Below, piece by piece: positions 1 through 11,643 of a DNA stretch of 64,000 nt. Each line of letters opens with the position of its first letter. Positions within the stretch are counted from its first letter, which is position 1. The notes below the pieces were generated by a model. It worked only from the letters and a program-made list of their open reading frames with translations. It was not told the DNA's origin and made no database searches. The stretch is from Sialis fuliginosa. Taxonomy: Eukaryota; Arthropoda; Insecta; Megaloptera; Sialidae. A program made the position numbers and the translations under genes. Location of the stretch: NCBI GenBank assembly GCA_961205875.1, contig OY540820.1, positions 8,556,001 to 8,620,000 on the forward strand. Reading direction: 5' to 3'.

Positions 1-2150
1 AAGTTAGAACCAAATATAAAAAAAGTTTTACTCTGCCAAGGGGCTCCCCTAACCTCAGAAGCCCCGCTGTTCCGGTGGTAGTTACGGCCCTGTTTTGAGG
101 GTTTTTAAACAAGACTTCCATCTAACGAGATGAGACCGTCTTAAATTTTAACGAAACTAGACCGAGAAAATATGGACTTTATCTATAAGATTTTTAGTAA
201 GACTGCAAACGGAACGAGATGAGAGAAGTGTAGATCTCGTCTCGGTTTCGTTTTACACACGTGACTGAGAATTAGAGGTGTACCGGAATTCCGACCGGAA
301 TTTACGTCTAACGTCACTACTATTATATTTTAAATATAAATACATAGATTATTATTTTAAATTAATATAACATTGTTCTATATGGTATTTCTTTAAGAAA
401 ATACATTAAATAATAAAAATAGTGTTTTCTACATATTTTGCAATTTTTACAGCTTAATTAATTATTTGTATAGTTGTAATTTCGTTAAATTATTTGTATA
501 GCATACATTCTTTTAGTATCAATAATAATATAATATAAAAATGACGTTAAAATATTCACTTTAAATCTACATACTTTTCTCGGTCTTCATCTCGTCTAGG
601 TCTCGGTCACATACACGAGACGAGACTAGAACAATACTAGCTTAATATTTTACTTTGTTAGACAAATTCGAGACGAGATGGCTTCAAGTTGATATTTTGT
701 ACAAATATAAAAATATAAAATCTGATGTTGCAAATAAAATAGTAATTAATTCGTAAAAAAGTAATTAGCTCATGATAATCCTACTTAAAAACCTTATCAA
801 AAATAAATATTAAAATTATACATAATAATAATCAAAATACATTGCTTTAGAATCAGGGAAAATTATGTTCTTTTCGTTTTTCTTTCTGCCAATTTAAAAA
901 TAATTTTTGTCAACTCAAATTTATTTTTATCGCTTTATAATTATTTCTTTCCTTTCCTAAATCTATGAATAATTATGATTCGATTAGTTATAAATAATAA
1001 CCTAAAAATTAAAATTTATTAGAACTATAATTACATATTTAATTTTTTATAGGTATGTTGATTTATTTATATATAATATAATAAAAAAATAATAAATATT
1101 AACATAATTTTAAAATGATATAGATAATAGTCCTTAAGCTTAACGAATATTTTTTCAGCTATAAATATGATATAAACAGATGAACAACCGGAAATCGGTT
1201 AAAATCTAGAGCGCCTTACTTCATACATGTTTCCGGTATATGTCTTTTTCGGAATAAAAAATAACTTCTAGGTTTCAGAACTGCGTATTTCACTACAAAA
1301 AGAATATTTCGACCAGTTCTAAATATACTCTGTTACTTTTGCGTAACAAGTATATGAATTTCTGTGTATCTTATTTTTATTTCTTTTTATACATATTAAT
1401 TAGATATTACTATTAACAAAACTTTGGCATATTTAGATTCCTTGATTTATCAGCTTTCATTTGATACCCCATTCAACTTTTATGTATTTCATTTGCTCCC
1501 TCAAAAATCACCTAAAACTTAAAATTTTATTTTTATAACGCGAGTCTATTCACTATTTAATTTAATCTTAGCTTACTAGGTTAAATGGTTTAGTAGTTAG
1601 AGGGGTAGGACAGACAGATAGACATATTTTTCCACTCTCGGTTTCTGGATAGTTTTCAAGGAGCTCTTCGATATGAGATGAAAACATTAAGCGAATTAAT
1701 GACCTAATAATTCAAGTCTTAAAGTTTGTGTTAAAAATATTTGGATAATTTTAGGCTTTCAATTTAAATGTTCCCAGCTCTTATTAATCATAAAGTTTTT
1801 GCAAACTATACAATATATATCTCTATCTACATAAAACATTGTTATATTTTACAATATACTTGTACATTACATACATTCATCATAAAGTTTTAATGTAATT
1901 TCAATTCATTTTCACTAGTAACCTATATTAGCTGATTTATTTTCAATATACAATGTTACCAATACAATGATCATTTCGATGTAAAAATATTGTGCTATTT
2001 TATTTAAGTGGTTTTTTTTTAGGATTACCAAAACAATCATCTTAATTTATCCCATCTATTAATTGGTCCATTATTTCTGAAAGTAGTATCAGTCTAATTA
2101 TATACATAATTATAGTTAATTCGAAGCAAGAAGTCAAACTACGAAAATAA
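1..2150. other. AT-rich upstream DNA, no gene seen
   Basis: No open reading frame of note and no recognisable RNA gene. The first 700 bases carry a degenerate motif of the GAGACGAGA / TCTCGTCTC type on both strands (around 210-245 and 575-690), so an old repeat is probably present, but its ends cannot be drawn. The rest is low-complexity AT-rich sequence. Confidence 0.5.
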
Positions 2151-2639
2151 AAGAGTGACCGAAAAGTTAACCTATTTTTTGGACCTCGCTAGCGACCTGG
2201 GGAAAAAATATAAAAGTGTGTTACAGGTACCAAATTTCTCGTAATTGAAAACCATTTTTGAAAATTTCAAAAAATTCCCCCATATTTTGGGGTTGAAAAA
2301 AAACCTAAAATATTAAAAAATCGAAAATACCACTAATTATAAAATCATTTATCTTATTTATTTATAATTTTTAAGATTTTTCATTATCTCCTTCTGATAA
2401 GGGGTGGTTTCACCCCTCGTAGGGGTTGTCGCCTCATCGGGACTAATAAAATATAATAATTCTACATTTTTCATGACTTCATACACTTAAAATATTTTTT
2501 CGGAATTTTAGAAAAATAGTTTCATTTTTCTTAATATTTTGGGGATGATTTCACCCCATGGTAGAGCTTTGGGGTGGTTTTTTAATCCACATAAAGCCTT
2601 ATCGATCAAGAAAATTCGTGATTACACTTTTGTAAGGTG

Positions 2640-3140
2640 AGTTATCCAGACCTATTGATTTTGGTGCTAATCGGATTAGGGGTTTTGGAAATATTCGAAA
2701 TTTTGTAATTTTTTTCGTCTAAAAAGTGAACATTGTGAGTATTATCTCACTAATTTTGATAAGACTTGGTACACTTGTAGTTCAATAGAACCTAAGGGAC
2801 ATTTATTATTTGTACGTGACTAAACAGCCATTGAAAGGGTGAAAAACACCCTCAAAATTTTAATTTTAAATACGAATTAATGTTACCTTGGAAACAAATG
2901 CAACTAAATTCGAATTGTCAAATTAGTTGTTCTACGAATGTGCATTATGTTTTTGACATTAGGACATTAGAAAACTAATATTTATATACAAATGACAAAA
3001 ACTGGTGTAACCGTCGTAAGTATATATGTTTTTTGTATTACGAAATTTATATTATAGTAGGTTATATAAATAAAATATTAAAAAAAAATTATATTTAAAA
3101 ATTATTTAAAAAAATAGAAAGAACATGGAATTCATGTATG
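2640..3140 (+). repeat. Interspersed repeat RepC, copy 1
   Basis: About 500 bp closely matching 25210-25715 in the same orientation, beginning near 'gacctattgattttggtgct' and continuing past 'gaaagaacatggaa'. The preceding 2180-2640, with 'ggggtggtttcacccc' motifs, may belong to the same unit. No terminal inverted repeat or coding trace was seen, so the class is unknown. Confidence 0.7.
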
Positions 3141-3198
3141 GTTCTTATGTATTGCTTGACTTTTTCAACATATCATTGTATGTCTTTATGAAATAAAT

Positions 3199-3222
3199 TT
3201 TTATTATTATTATTATTATTAT
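3199..3222. repeat. (ATT)n microsatellite
   Basis: Uninterrupted ATT repeat of roughly seven units in AT-rich DNA. Confidence 0.85.
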
Positions 3223-3742
3223 GTAAATGACAAATAACATGAGATACCTACATAACTTTGATCATAAAACTCGATACCATACATAGATCATATTCCGACA
3301 TTTTCATTTCACAGTGCTCCACATTTACGGCACGAAATTAAAAATTGAACTTTTTATGCAGAGAAAAATACTTGTCCGTATACATTTATAGTCATAAATG
3401 TGTAGAGAATAAAACAATGATGCGAAAAAAGTCGTATAAGGAACGTAAAACAGTGTAAGTGGGGTACATAAAAGTTGTACGGGCTAGTAGCTAATGAATG
3501 GCGTGAATTATTTATCCCCATACCCCACATACCACCCAAAATGCTTTTATTGTGCAATAAACAAAATCTCGATGTTTTATTGTTTTGCAATTATCACAAT
3601 TACTGCGGGAGATGTTTTATTATTTTTTGCTAGGGGGTATTAAACATTTATATATCGGTGTTCCAGATTAAAGCACGACTCGCATACAGTGTAATTATTT
3701 TATTATTCCTAAATGGTAAGAGATATTAAAAAAATGTTGAAG

Positions 3743-4010
3743 CAAAAATTACTCCAATTATTTAAATCTATCATTTAGCACCCCCAACAATACAATTAAA
3801 AAAGTTATTAACAAATTTCAGTATTAAAAAAAAACTATTTTAACAAGCTGGTAGTGACTTTTAGGATACCCTATAAAGTATTAATTTATTATTTGAAAAT
3901 CTATTTAAGGTATCAATTAAAATTATAAATAATTTTTCATAAAAATTGTTCAAACAATTGTTTTTTGGGGGTGCCAAATAATAGATCTAAATGAGTGGAG
4001 TAATTTTTGT
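3743..4010. mobile_element. Small foldback (inverted-repeat) element
   Basis: The ends are inverted copies of about 40 bp: 'caaaaattactcc' followed by an ATTTAGCACCCCC-like block on the left, and GGGGGTGCCAAATAA then 'ggagtaatttttg' on the right. Size and structure fit a MITE or foldback element. No clear target duplication was found, so the superfamily is not assigned. Confidence 0.55.
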
Positions 4011-4581
4011 TATTGTATTTTCTTGAATATTTCTCACCGTTAACTCTGTATGTATGAGATACAGATTTGGTTAAATAAAATGAATTTTTTGTGACGGAGG
4101 CATGAGTATTACCTACATTTTTTTTCTAATTCTGTGTGATTTAAACGATACCTATATCAAACAAAAAAAACCTAATTTATTTAAATGGTAATAGTAGATA
4201 GGTACTTTTTGTTTACAGTTTCTTAAGGTACCTTTTTATGTAGAATTGGTTAGGTTAGGTTAATATTTATAAAAAAAATTGCGAGTTACAAACTTTAGTT
4301 TTTTAAATCAGAAGAAATAACTATATTATACAATACTATAAAATGAGTTTTATTTAACCCCACGTCAATTCCTCGACTGGGCATCCCATCACAGTCACAC
4401 CCATTTTATATTTATATTTTTAAATGAACTAGTTCTCTGTACACATCTTGATTTTCTGGCAATCTTACCAACGCTATATGCAAAAAATTTTAACCACAAA
4501 ACGTGTTCTTCCGGGGAACTTTTCGGTTGTTTGAATAATGGTCCTACCCTTGAGAAAGTTGGAAGTACCTTGAAAAAAAGT

Positions 4582-4940
4582 TATAAGGTAGTGGCACCAA
4601 TCTTGGCAAGGACCCCAATAATGGCAAATTTTTAATTAAATGTACTGAATTAGAAATATGTGTTGACATTTGATTACTACCATTTAACTGTCTTATAACG
4701 TGATTTGATGACAATCAGCCAATAGGTGTCAAAATGGTGGACATTTAAACTAATAATAATTAGTATAGTTTATTTATTAATTATTATATTATCATAGCAA
4801 CTGCTTTACATTGTTTCAAATTTGACGATTCTTTCTTTTATATCTTTTGTGTCGTAGTACTTATCATTTTGTAATAATTAGCAATTGTCCATCACTGCAT
4901 GCTCATTACTGGTTTTATCTTTGCCGTTACAGGAGAAAAA
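4582..4940 (+). mobile_element. RepB element, left portion
   Basis: Starts with the RepB terminal sequence 'tataaggtagtggcacca' and runs through the RepB body ('attaaatgtactgaattaga', 'gtcaaaatggtggacattta'). Other copies are at 22522, 31152, 39640, 41976, 46738 and 61540. RepB ends are inverted (AAGGTACTGGCACCAG versus CTGGTGCCACTACCTTA), so it is a non-autonomous TIR element. Here the right end has been replaced by the tandem array that follows. Confidence 0.65.
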
Positions 4941-5958
4941 ACATAAACAACTTTGGTAATTAAATTGAATAAATAAAGTGTTACTTGTTTTATTAGTATT
5001 AATTATTAGAGTTCATGAGAATTACAAAAAAACAAGTCCATTAATCAAAAAAAAAACAAAAACTTGCTCTTATAGCGGCCATAACCTTATTGGTATCAAA
5101 AAATTCTTAATCCAAGATAAACCTACTTAAATGATTAGACAGTTTATTCTTCGGGAGCACATTGAGGCTGGGTGGTTGGAAGAACCCGGTGGATAATTAT
5201 CCTACCCTTGTAACATAAACAACTTTGGTAATTAAATAGATTAAATAATGTCCATTAATCAAAAAAAACAAAAACTTATCTCTTATAGCAGCCATAACCT
5301 TATTGGTATAAAAAATTCTTAATCCAAGATAAACCTACTTAAGTGATTAGACAGTTTATTCTTCCAGGGCACATTGAGACTGGGTGTTTGGAAGAACCCG
5401 GTGGATAATTGTCCTACTCTTGTAACATAAACAAATTTGGTAAATAAATTGATTAAATAAAGAGTTACATGTTTTAGTAGTAACATGAGTTCATGAGAAT
5501 TACAAAAAACATGTCCATTAATAAAAAAAAAACCAAAAACTTATCTCTTATGGCGGCCATAACCTTATTGGTATAAAAAATTCTTAATCCAAGATAAACC
5601 TACTTAAGTGATTAGACAGTTTATTCTTCCGGTGCACTTTGCGGCTGGGTGGTTGGAAGAACCCGGTGGATAATTGTCCTACCCATGTAACATAATATTA
5701 AACAACTTTGGTAATTAAATTGATTCAATAAAGAGTTACATGTTTTATTAGTAACATGAGTTCATGAGAATTACAAAAAACAAGTCCATTAGTCAAAAAA
5801 ACTAAAAACTTGCTCTTATAGCGGCCATAACCTTATTGGTATAAAAAATTGTTAATCCAAGATAAACCTACTTAAGTGATTAGACAGTTTATTCTTCCGG
5901 GGCACTTTGCGGCTGGGTGGTTGGAAGAACCCGGTGGATAATTGTCCTACCCTTGAGA
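4941..5958 (+). repeat. Four-copy tandem array upstream of the promoter
   Basis: Four units begin near 4941, 5206, 5423 and 5691. Each contains 'aacaactttggtaattaaat', 'gcggccataaccttattggt', 'cttaatccaagataaacc' and 'ggaagaacccggtgga'. Spacing of the last motif is about 212, 265 and 268 bp; unit 2 lacks about 50 bp. The first part of each unit is RepB-derived. The last part resembles the sequence next to the RepB insertion ('cctacccttgaga' at both 4551 and 5947), so the array amplified a transposon-flank junction. Confidence 0.8.
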
Positions 5959-6240
5959 GAGTTGGAACCGCAGTCGCAGCAAGGTCGCGCGCGCGGGCGT
6001 GTGGCGGACGGGGGCGTTGCAGTGAATGCCGGCGGACACACACACACACATACTCGCGCGCCTGTGTGTGTGTGTGCCGGTATGAAGAGAGCACACGGTT
6101 AGCAGTGACCACCACAGTGTGTTAACAACCACACGATAACATTTCGCGCTAGTGTGTTCCTCTTTTCGATTGTTGCCGCCGCGATATGGTTACACAAATG
6201 TAATTGTTGTTGTGGAATTGGTTCGTTTCAATTGTCGAGT
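5959..6240 (+). promoter_or_regulatory. Candidate promoter / 5' UTR, CpG-rich block
   Basis: This is an abrupt GC- and CpG-rich island in AT-rich DNA, with CGCGCGCGGG-type runs near 5988 and 'gttgccgccgcgatatgg' near 6171. Short CA and TG microsatellites lie at about 6037-6076. It is about 1.3 kb upstream of the first coding exon. No TATA box is evident. A possible splice donor is GTACGT at 6239. Assignment as promoter plus non-coding first exon is inferred from composition and position only. Confidence 0.45.
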
Positions 6241-6957
6241 ACGTGACTGTTTGAATATTTGATTGTTGCTTATTTTAAAATTTTTGATTGTTGAATTTTT
6301 AGTTTTAGTTGCATTGTTGGAAAGTTGAGTGGACCGGTATATTTTTAAGTTTAAGTTTTTATTGCATTTTTATAAATTTTTTTGGAAATGTACCGGTTTA
6401 TATTTTTTAAATTGTTTTTTTTTTTTAGTAAGCATGCAGTTCAGTTGTTATAAAACATTAATTTAATTTTTATAATAGATGCATTGGTACTTAACTAATT
6501 ATTTTAATTTTTAATATCTATCAAATCAAATTATGTTAATTTTTCATGTGGTTTATAATTTAAAACTGGTTATTTTTTTATTAGAATGAATTAAGCAATG
6601 CATAAATATATAATTATATATTCTTTAAACAAAAACAGATTCAGTTTATGATATCTATATGTAAATGAAAATGCATATAAAACATTTATTACCTATATAG
6701 ATCAATTTTTTTAGTTTTAATATGTACATTTGACATTCAAGAATCTTAAATATTCCATAGAAAAAAATGTGACGTTAGTATTTATTGATTTTAAAGTTTG
6801 TTAATTAATATTGTAATTTAATTTATGTCATAAGTCATAATCTAACATATAAATAGGTAAATATTAAGTTATAGGGTAGTTTACATTTTACGTGTCCACC
6901 CCCGATATATAAAAGTCTGTATACGCATATTAATATATTTGTTTTTGATTTATATAG

Positions 6958-7007
6958 AATAGCAAGTACTGAATCGACGGACGTTGAAATAGAAATTCAG
7001 CATAATG
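6958..7007 (+). other. Possible non-coding 5' exon
   Basis: A pyrimidine-rich tract ending TTTATATAG (acceptor-like, to 6957) is followed by 50 bases and then a good donor, ATG/GTATGT, at 7008. This could be a short 5' UTR exon of the activin gene. There is no coding evidence, and chance matches to splice signals are common in AT-rich DNA. Confidence 0.2.
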
Positions 7008-7526
7008 GTATGTAGGAATTATTTATGACAAATCATTATTTCTACATTGAAGATAAATGATGTACCATAAAATACAAAAAGGAAGACATTTATTCATTGA
7101 AAAAAGAACAAATAGTTCGTCTTTCTAAAAATAGGGCATTAACCAATAAAAAAATCAGTAATCAACAATGAGCCGGCGCAAAAATACACTTAGATACGAA
7201 CATTGAAGAATACACAGAATAGGAAAATGCAAGAATCGGCCGTAATAAAAGACGAGCACAAAAATATGAACTGTATCCAAATTGATTTATATTCGTCCAA
7301 TCAAAATGGAAAACACGAAACTTTGTAATAACGCAAAGTTTATAGTAAGATGACAGCAATAAATTAATTAAATGAGGGGAACAGAATGAGTTGATAACAA
7401 GTGCATAGAAACAAGTTCTTAGTTTAGAATAAACAGTTGCAATTGCATTGCGATACAAGAGAATATATCGATAACGTATTTATCACAAAAGCAATCCTAA
7501 AAGTATTAGTAAATACAATTAATGTA

Positions 7527-8700
7527 ATGTCCAAGATGGCTGTTTACAAGAACGCGTATAGTCGCCACAAGCTGATGGTTGGGGACGTGACGCGATGGAG
7601 CGTCGTAATAATCATAATTACATCGCTGTATCTGATGTCAAGCAGTAGTGTGATGTGTACTTTACTCATAAAGAACGAGAAACAGTCAGTGCACCACGGT
7701 AGACACCATAACCACCATAGGGACGAGGTAGATAGTGGCAATAGCAAAGGTTTCGGGGTATTAAACAGTGATAGTGATTATTCTAAATTAAAGGCTAGTA
7801 GTTCGAAACAGGTCGATTCAGGGAGTGCAAGACCTAACCAATATGAGGGTTTAGATAAATTAGGTAGCTCAACAAATTTAGAATCCGAGTTAAAAAATAT
7901 CAAAAAAGATAAACCATATCGAAACAATAGAAAAAAGTTTAGTGATTACGAATATCTCTCTGATGGTTTGCAAGATTTCCACGATTACGAATCAGAAGAT
8001 CCGCGACCGCATATGAGAGAGGAGAACAAGTTCCAATTAGAGAAGTCTCTGTTGGAGCACACGAGCAGTAAACCCAGCGGAGAATCGGACATATCGCATA
8101 GAAACAAGCTGACCAGACACATCGTACAGTCAGATGAGGACAAACAGCTACTGCACAAAGGAAGGAACGTGCAGAAGACGTACCCGGAAATAGACCGGCT
8201 ACGGTTCCGGCACGATGATGATACACTAAACGCCGCTAGTTTTCATCCGCACAACTTGCAATGCCCGACGTGCTACGCGCACTACGTCAACCACCACGAG
8301 AAGTCCTTTAGTGGTAACCCAGCAAACAGTAAGCTAGACTCGGAGGGAATCCGGCTCGAGGCAATCAAAAGACAGATCCTCAACAAGCTCGGATTGAAAA
8401 GCAGACCTATAATCAAGAAGAAGTTACCGAGAGAAGTCGTGTTGCAGTCTCTCTATCGGGCTGAAGAGGATAATCACCAGTTCTTCAGCGATGAGAAGAT
8501 AGATCGGAAACAATCGAAGCTGCACTTAACCGATGAAGACGGCTCGCACAGAGAAGCCAACGGGGAATATCAGAGCAGTATGCAGTGGGAGGGGGGAGGG
8601 GGGTCCGGAGAAAGTGGAGCTACTCCCACACCCAGCACCAACGAAGTTCAGGATGACTTTTATGCCAGAACTTCGGAGATCATCATTTTCGGCGAAGCTG
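7527..8700 (+). CDS. Actbeta: Activin-beta-like TGF-beta ligand, coding exon 1 (signal sequence and N-terminal prodomain)
   Basis: First coding exon of a secreted TGF-beta family ligand. The family's Drosophila member signals through Baboon and Punt/Wit to Smad2 (family knowledge). The frame opens upstream of 7437 but without ATG. The first ATG is 7527; a second at 7536 has the better context (AAGATGG). A hydrophobic core at residues 24-37 (WSVVIIIITSLYLM) fits a signal peptide with a long basic n-region. Residues 50-240 form a variable, charged, His/Asp-rich extension. From residue 246 the activin prodomain is clear: CPTC, then EAIKRQILNKLGLK (278-291), LPREVVLQSL (300-309) and SEIIIFGEAG at the exon end, all closely like vertebrate INHBA. 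The donor is GAAGCTG/GTGAGT; the exon ends after one base of a Gly codon (phase 1). Confidence 0.93.
7536..7664 (+). other. Signal peptide / N-terminal hydrophobic segment
   Basis: The encoded segment has a basic start (KNAYSRHK), then an uncharged stretch WSVVIIIITSLYLMSSSSV. Small residues near SSSSVMC could hold the signal peptidase site, but the cut position is not certain. A secreted ligand needs such a segment, which supports translation starting at 7527 or 7536. Confidence 0.7.
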
Positions 8701-9054
8701 GTGAGTAATTATTTTTTATCATTATATTACTTACATATGTTTCACATGTGACATTTTAAATATTATATGAATGTAAAATTTTTAGTCTATAGCAGCAGTT
8801 TCCAAACATATTTCCTTACACGATTTTTCAAAAATTTCGGAATCCTGACTATATTTATAAGTTATGGACTCCCTAACCAAAGTAATGAAACAAAAATTGT
8901 TTTATTGATACATACTTATTCAAGCAAAGTTAACTCATTGTAATCAATTCGCATATATATGATTTAGTAGCGTGATTCAAACTTTTTTTATGGGAAACGT
9001 TGGGTTTTTGCAGGCAAATTAATCTACTTTGAAGGTTTTTAAAAATTTGCTCTA

Positions 9055-9335
9055 TTTATTTGTTCTAACTTGACACGAAAACTACTCCACCGATTTTTAT
9101 GGACATTTCACTGGTAGGTAGCTTAAAACCCGAGAATTAGTTTAGGCTATATAATAAATAATTGATTTACAACAGGCCAGTATTAAGGAAAATTTACAAT
9201 TTATATTTTCTAATAAAATTATAAATATGGCATAACAAAGTTGGAAAATTTGATGTAGTAATTAAACCAAAAAAATGATATTAAATAATTAAAAACGAAA
9301 ATTAACGCGGGTGAAACCGCGGGTAATTTCTACTA
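9055..9335. repeat. Degenerate interspersed repeat, possibly RTE-LINE-like
   Basis: Contains 'aaaactactccaccgatttt' and, further on, 'aacgcgggtgaaaccgcggg'. Phrases of this type occur in non-LTR retrotransposon tails in many arthropods (general knowledge). Boundaries and class are uncertain. Confidence 0.3.
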
Positions 9336-9941
9336 CGTAATAAAATTAGATTAAACTACTATACTTGAGGCCTGTATTTATCGAAATCTGATCTGATATT
9401 CATTATATTAGTTCGGAATTTCATTTGACACTTATCTACTTGGTCGCATTTTAATAAATTACAATATCTGTCGGCTTACAAAGCAAGATCATATTTTAGT
9501 ATTAATTATTGAAAACATTGTAAATTATATATAATAGCTTTATATATTGATTTATTGATACAGTAGTTTATAAGGAACCTTTTAAGGTGTGAATAATGAT
9601 CAACATTTGATTATTTTATCCATTTTTAATTACTTATCTGATTGTAACAATATTTATATCTTTATTTTAATTATAATGAGGAAATTTATAATATATTGTG
9701 GAGCTTGTAAATAAATTGGTATTACGTATGTGAGAAAATTGTATTGGAAAAATTAGCATTAAAATATAGATGAGGACAATTCGATATTCAATTAGAAATA
9801 AAGTATTTAATTAATTTGTAAAATATATTACAAAAATTATGCTATGTTAATATTAATATTATTAATAATATTGAATGTTGTAAAAATTGAGTTTTTTTAA
9901 GCATAATTGAAATTAAAATTTTACTATGCATTCTTCTAAAA

Positions 9942-10304
9942 CAGAGGTTCCCAACCTTATGTTCGCGGGGCACCATGGCGCCCTTCAACCAGTTTGTGTG
10001 TGCCCGAGAAAAAATGTGTACATATATACTCGTAAAGCTAGAAGCGTCAATCAAATAGATCGTCATTTTTCATTATTTATTATTTAGATACGTTAATAGA
10101 TGGCACCACTTGCACATTATTATAATAAATTAAACTGATAAAATCTGATTTATTTTGATTTTGTTGAAAATTCTATGTACAATATGTGAGAAAAATATGA
10201 GAAACTATATCATTCTATAAATTTACTTGAAAAATAGTTGGTTCCCACCGCTATATCGGTATTTTATAATGTTTTCTAGGAAACAAAAAAGTTGGGAACC
10301 TCTG
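9942..10304. mobile_element. hAT-type MITE with CAGAGGTTCCCAACCTT ends
   Basis: Inverted ends CAGAGGTTCCCAACCTT and AAGTTGGGAACCTCTG flank 363 bp. The flanking 8-mers 'ttctaaaa' (9934) and 'ttcttaag' (10305) match at 6 of 8, consistent with an aged 8-bp hAT duplication. The terminus resembles the SPIN/hAT type CAGNGGTTCTCAACC. No transposase remains. Confidence 0.75.
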
Positions 10305-11643
10305 TTCTTAAGTGTATCATACTGTATAGGAAAATAGTAAAAAATATCATAAAAGTAAATTTTTTATTAAGAAAATAATTTTCATTTTATATTGAAATGG
10401 ATTAAGAAATATATCTTAAAAACGATTATGGCGAGCGAGCTACTATTTTTCTTAAAAAGATGTAACTAAAAAATCGTTTCAAATAGTTTATAAACCAATA
10501 TATTTTATACCAATTCTATATTTGTACTTTTTTTTATACATAAAACATTAAATGTACTGTATAATAAAGTATAGTTCCAGACTGAACTGTTAGGCTCCTG
10601 ATGAGGACTTATTATGAAGTCGAAACACGTATCAAGTGGCATTGTTTTATTGTAGTTGAGATTTTTAGTTTAAATGACTAAAAAACCACAGTTACTCTGT
10701 TTTTCCAATATTAATATTATTTATTATTAAAAATATAATATTTTTCAAAATAAACAAAATGCAACTAACAATATAAATTAAATACGTAAAATTATAATTT
10801 TTAATGAACTATTTATTTTACATAAAAATTTATGTATTTTTATGAATTTTTTTATTGAAAATGAACATATCATAAATGAGTTTTATGTAAATTCAAAATG
10901 AAAAAGGAAAAAGAATAACAACTATCAACTGTAATAACATAAAAAAACCAAAAAGTATTTAACCAAGTGAAAATAATATAATTAACATAGTAAAATTAAG
11001 TTTTAAAATTTGAATAATGTAATTACGTATTCACTTCCTTTATTATTTCGTACACGTATAAGAAAGGTTGCTGAATATGATAAAATATATTTTAATTAAA
11101 ATTTATAATTAATGAGTGTAAAAAGGTCAAAAAATTGTGTTATATATTTTTTAGTCTTTTCAATGAAATTTATTATAAAGTCGTTCTAATTTACAAACAT
11201 TCTTTAAAGAATTTTTTCACTTAAAAAAATAATACACTGTCGGAATTCGACATACAATTCGTTCTTTATAACTCATTGTACCTTATGTTGAAAATACTCA
11301 AATCACAAATTAATCTTTCTAAATCATAAAATTCCTTAAGTAAGGTATATCGTTTCTTGAGAATATCGTATGTTGAGAGTATGTAAATCGCAAATCAAAA
11401 CACCATAATTAATTAATTAAAAAAATATTTATTGTAAAATAAATTACTTACATTCTAATTTTTACCTATCGTAAAAATATTCAGAAATATAATCAATAAT
11501 TCAAAAACAGTTAAATAGTAGATGGGATTGATATTTAATAAATTGTTTCATATGTAGAAGAAATAATTAAAATGAACTACTACATGATACAAAAAATTAA
11601 TGTCATAATTCCTGAATAATATTATATGGAACAGTAAATGTAA

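Noticed and set aside
4246-4262. GGTTAGGTTAGGTTAA, like the insect telomere repeat TTAGG
   Set aside because: The units are GGTTA spaced at 5 bp but only about three long; not an interstitial telomere.
5852-6132. Overlapping open frames on both strands around the CA/TG repeats
   Set aside because: They translate Thr/His and Cys/Val runs from microsatellites and CpG-rich DNA; composition artefacts.
7437-7526. Extension of the activin reading frame upstream to 7437
   Set aside because: The frame is open, but it begins with TTG, not ATG. The first in-frame ATG is 7527, so the 30 extra codons are probably 5' UTR.
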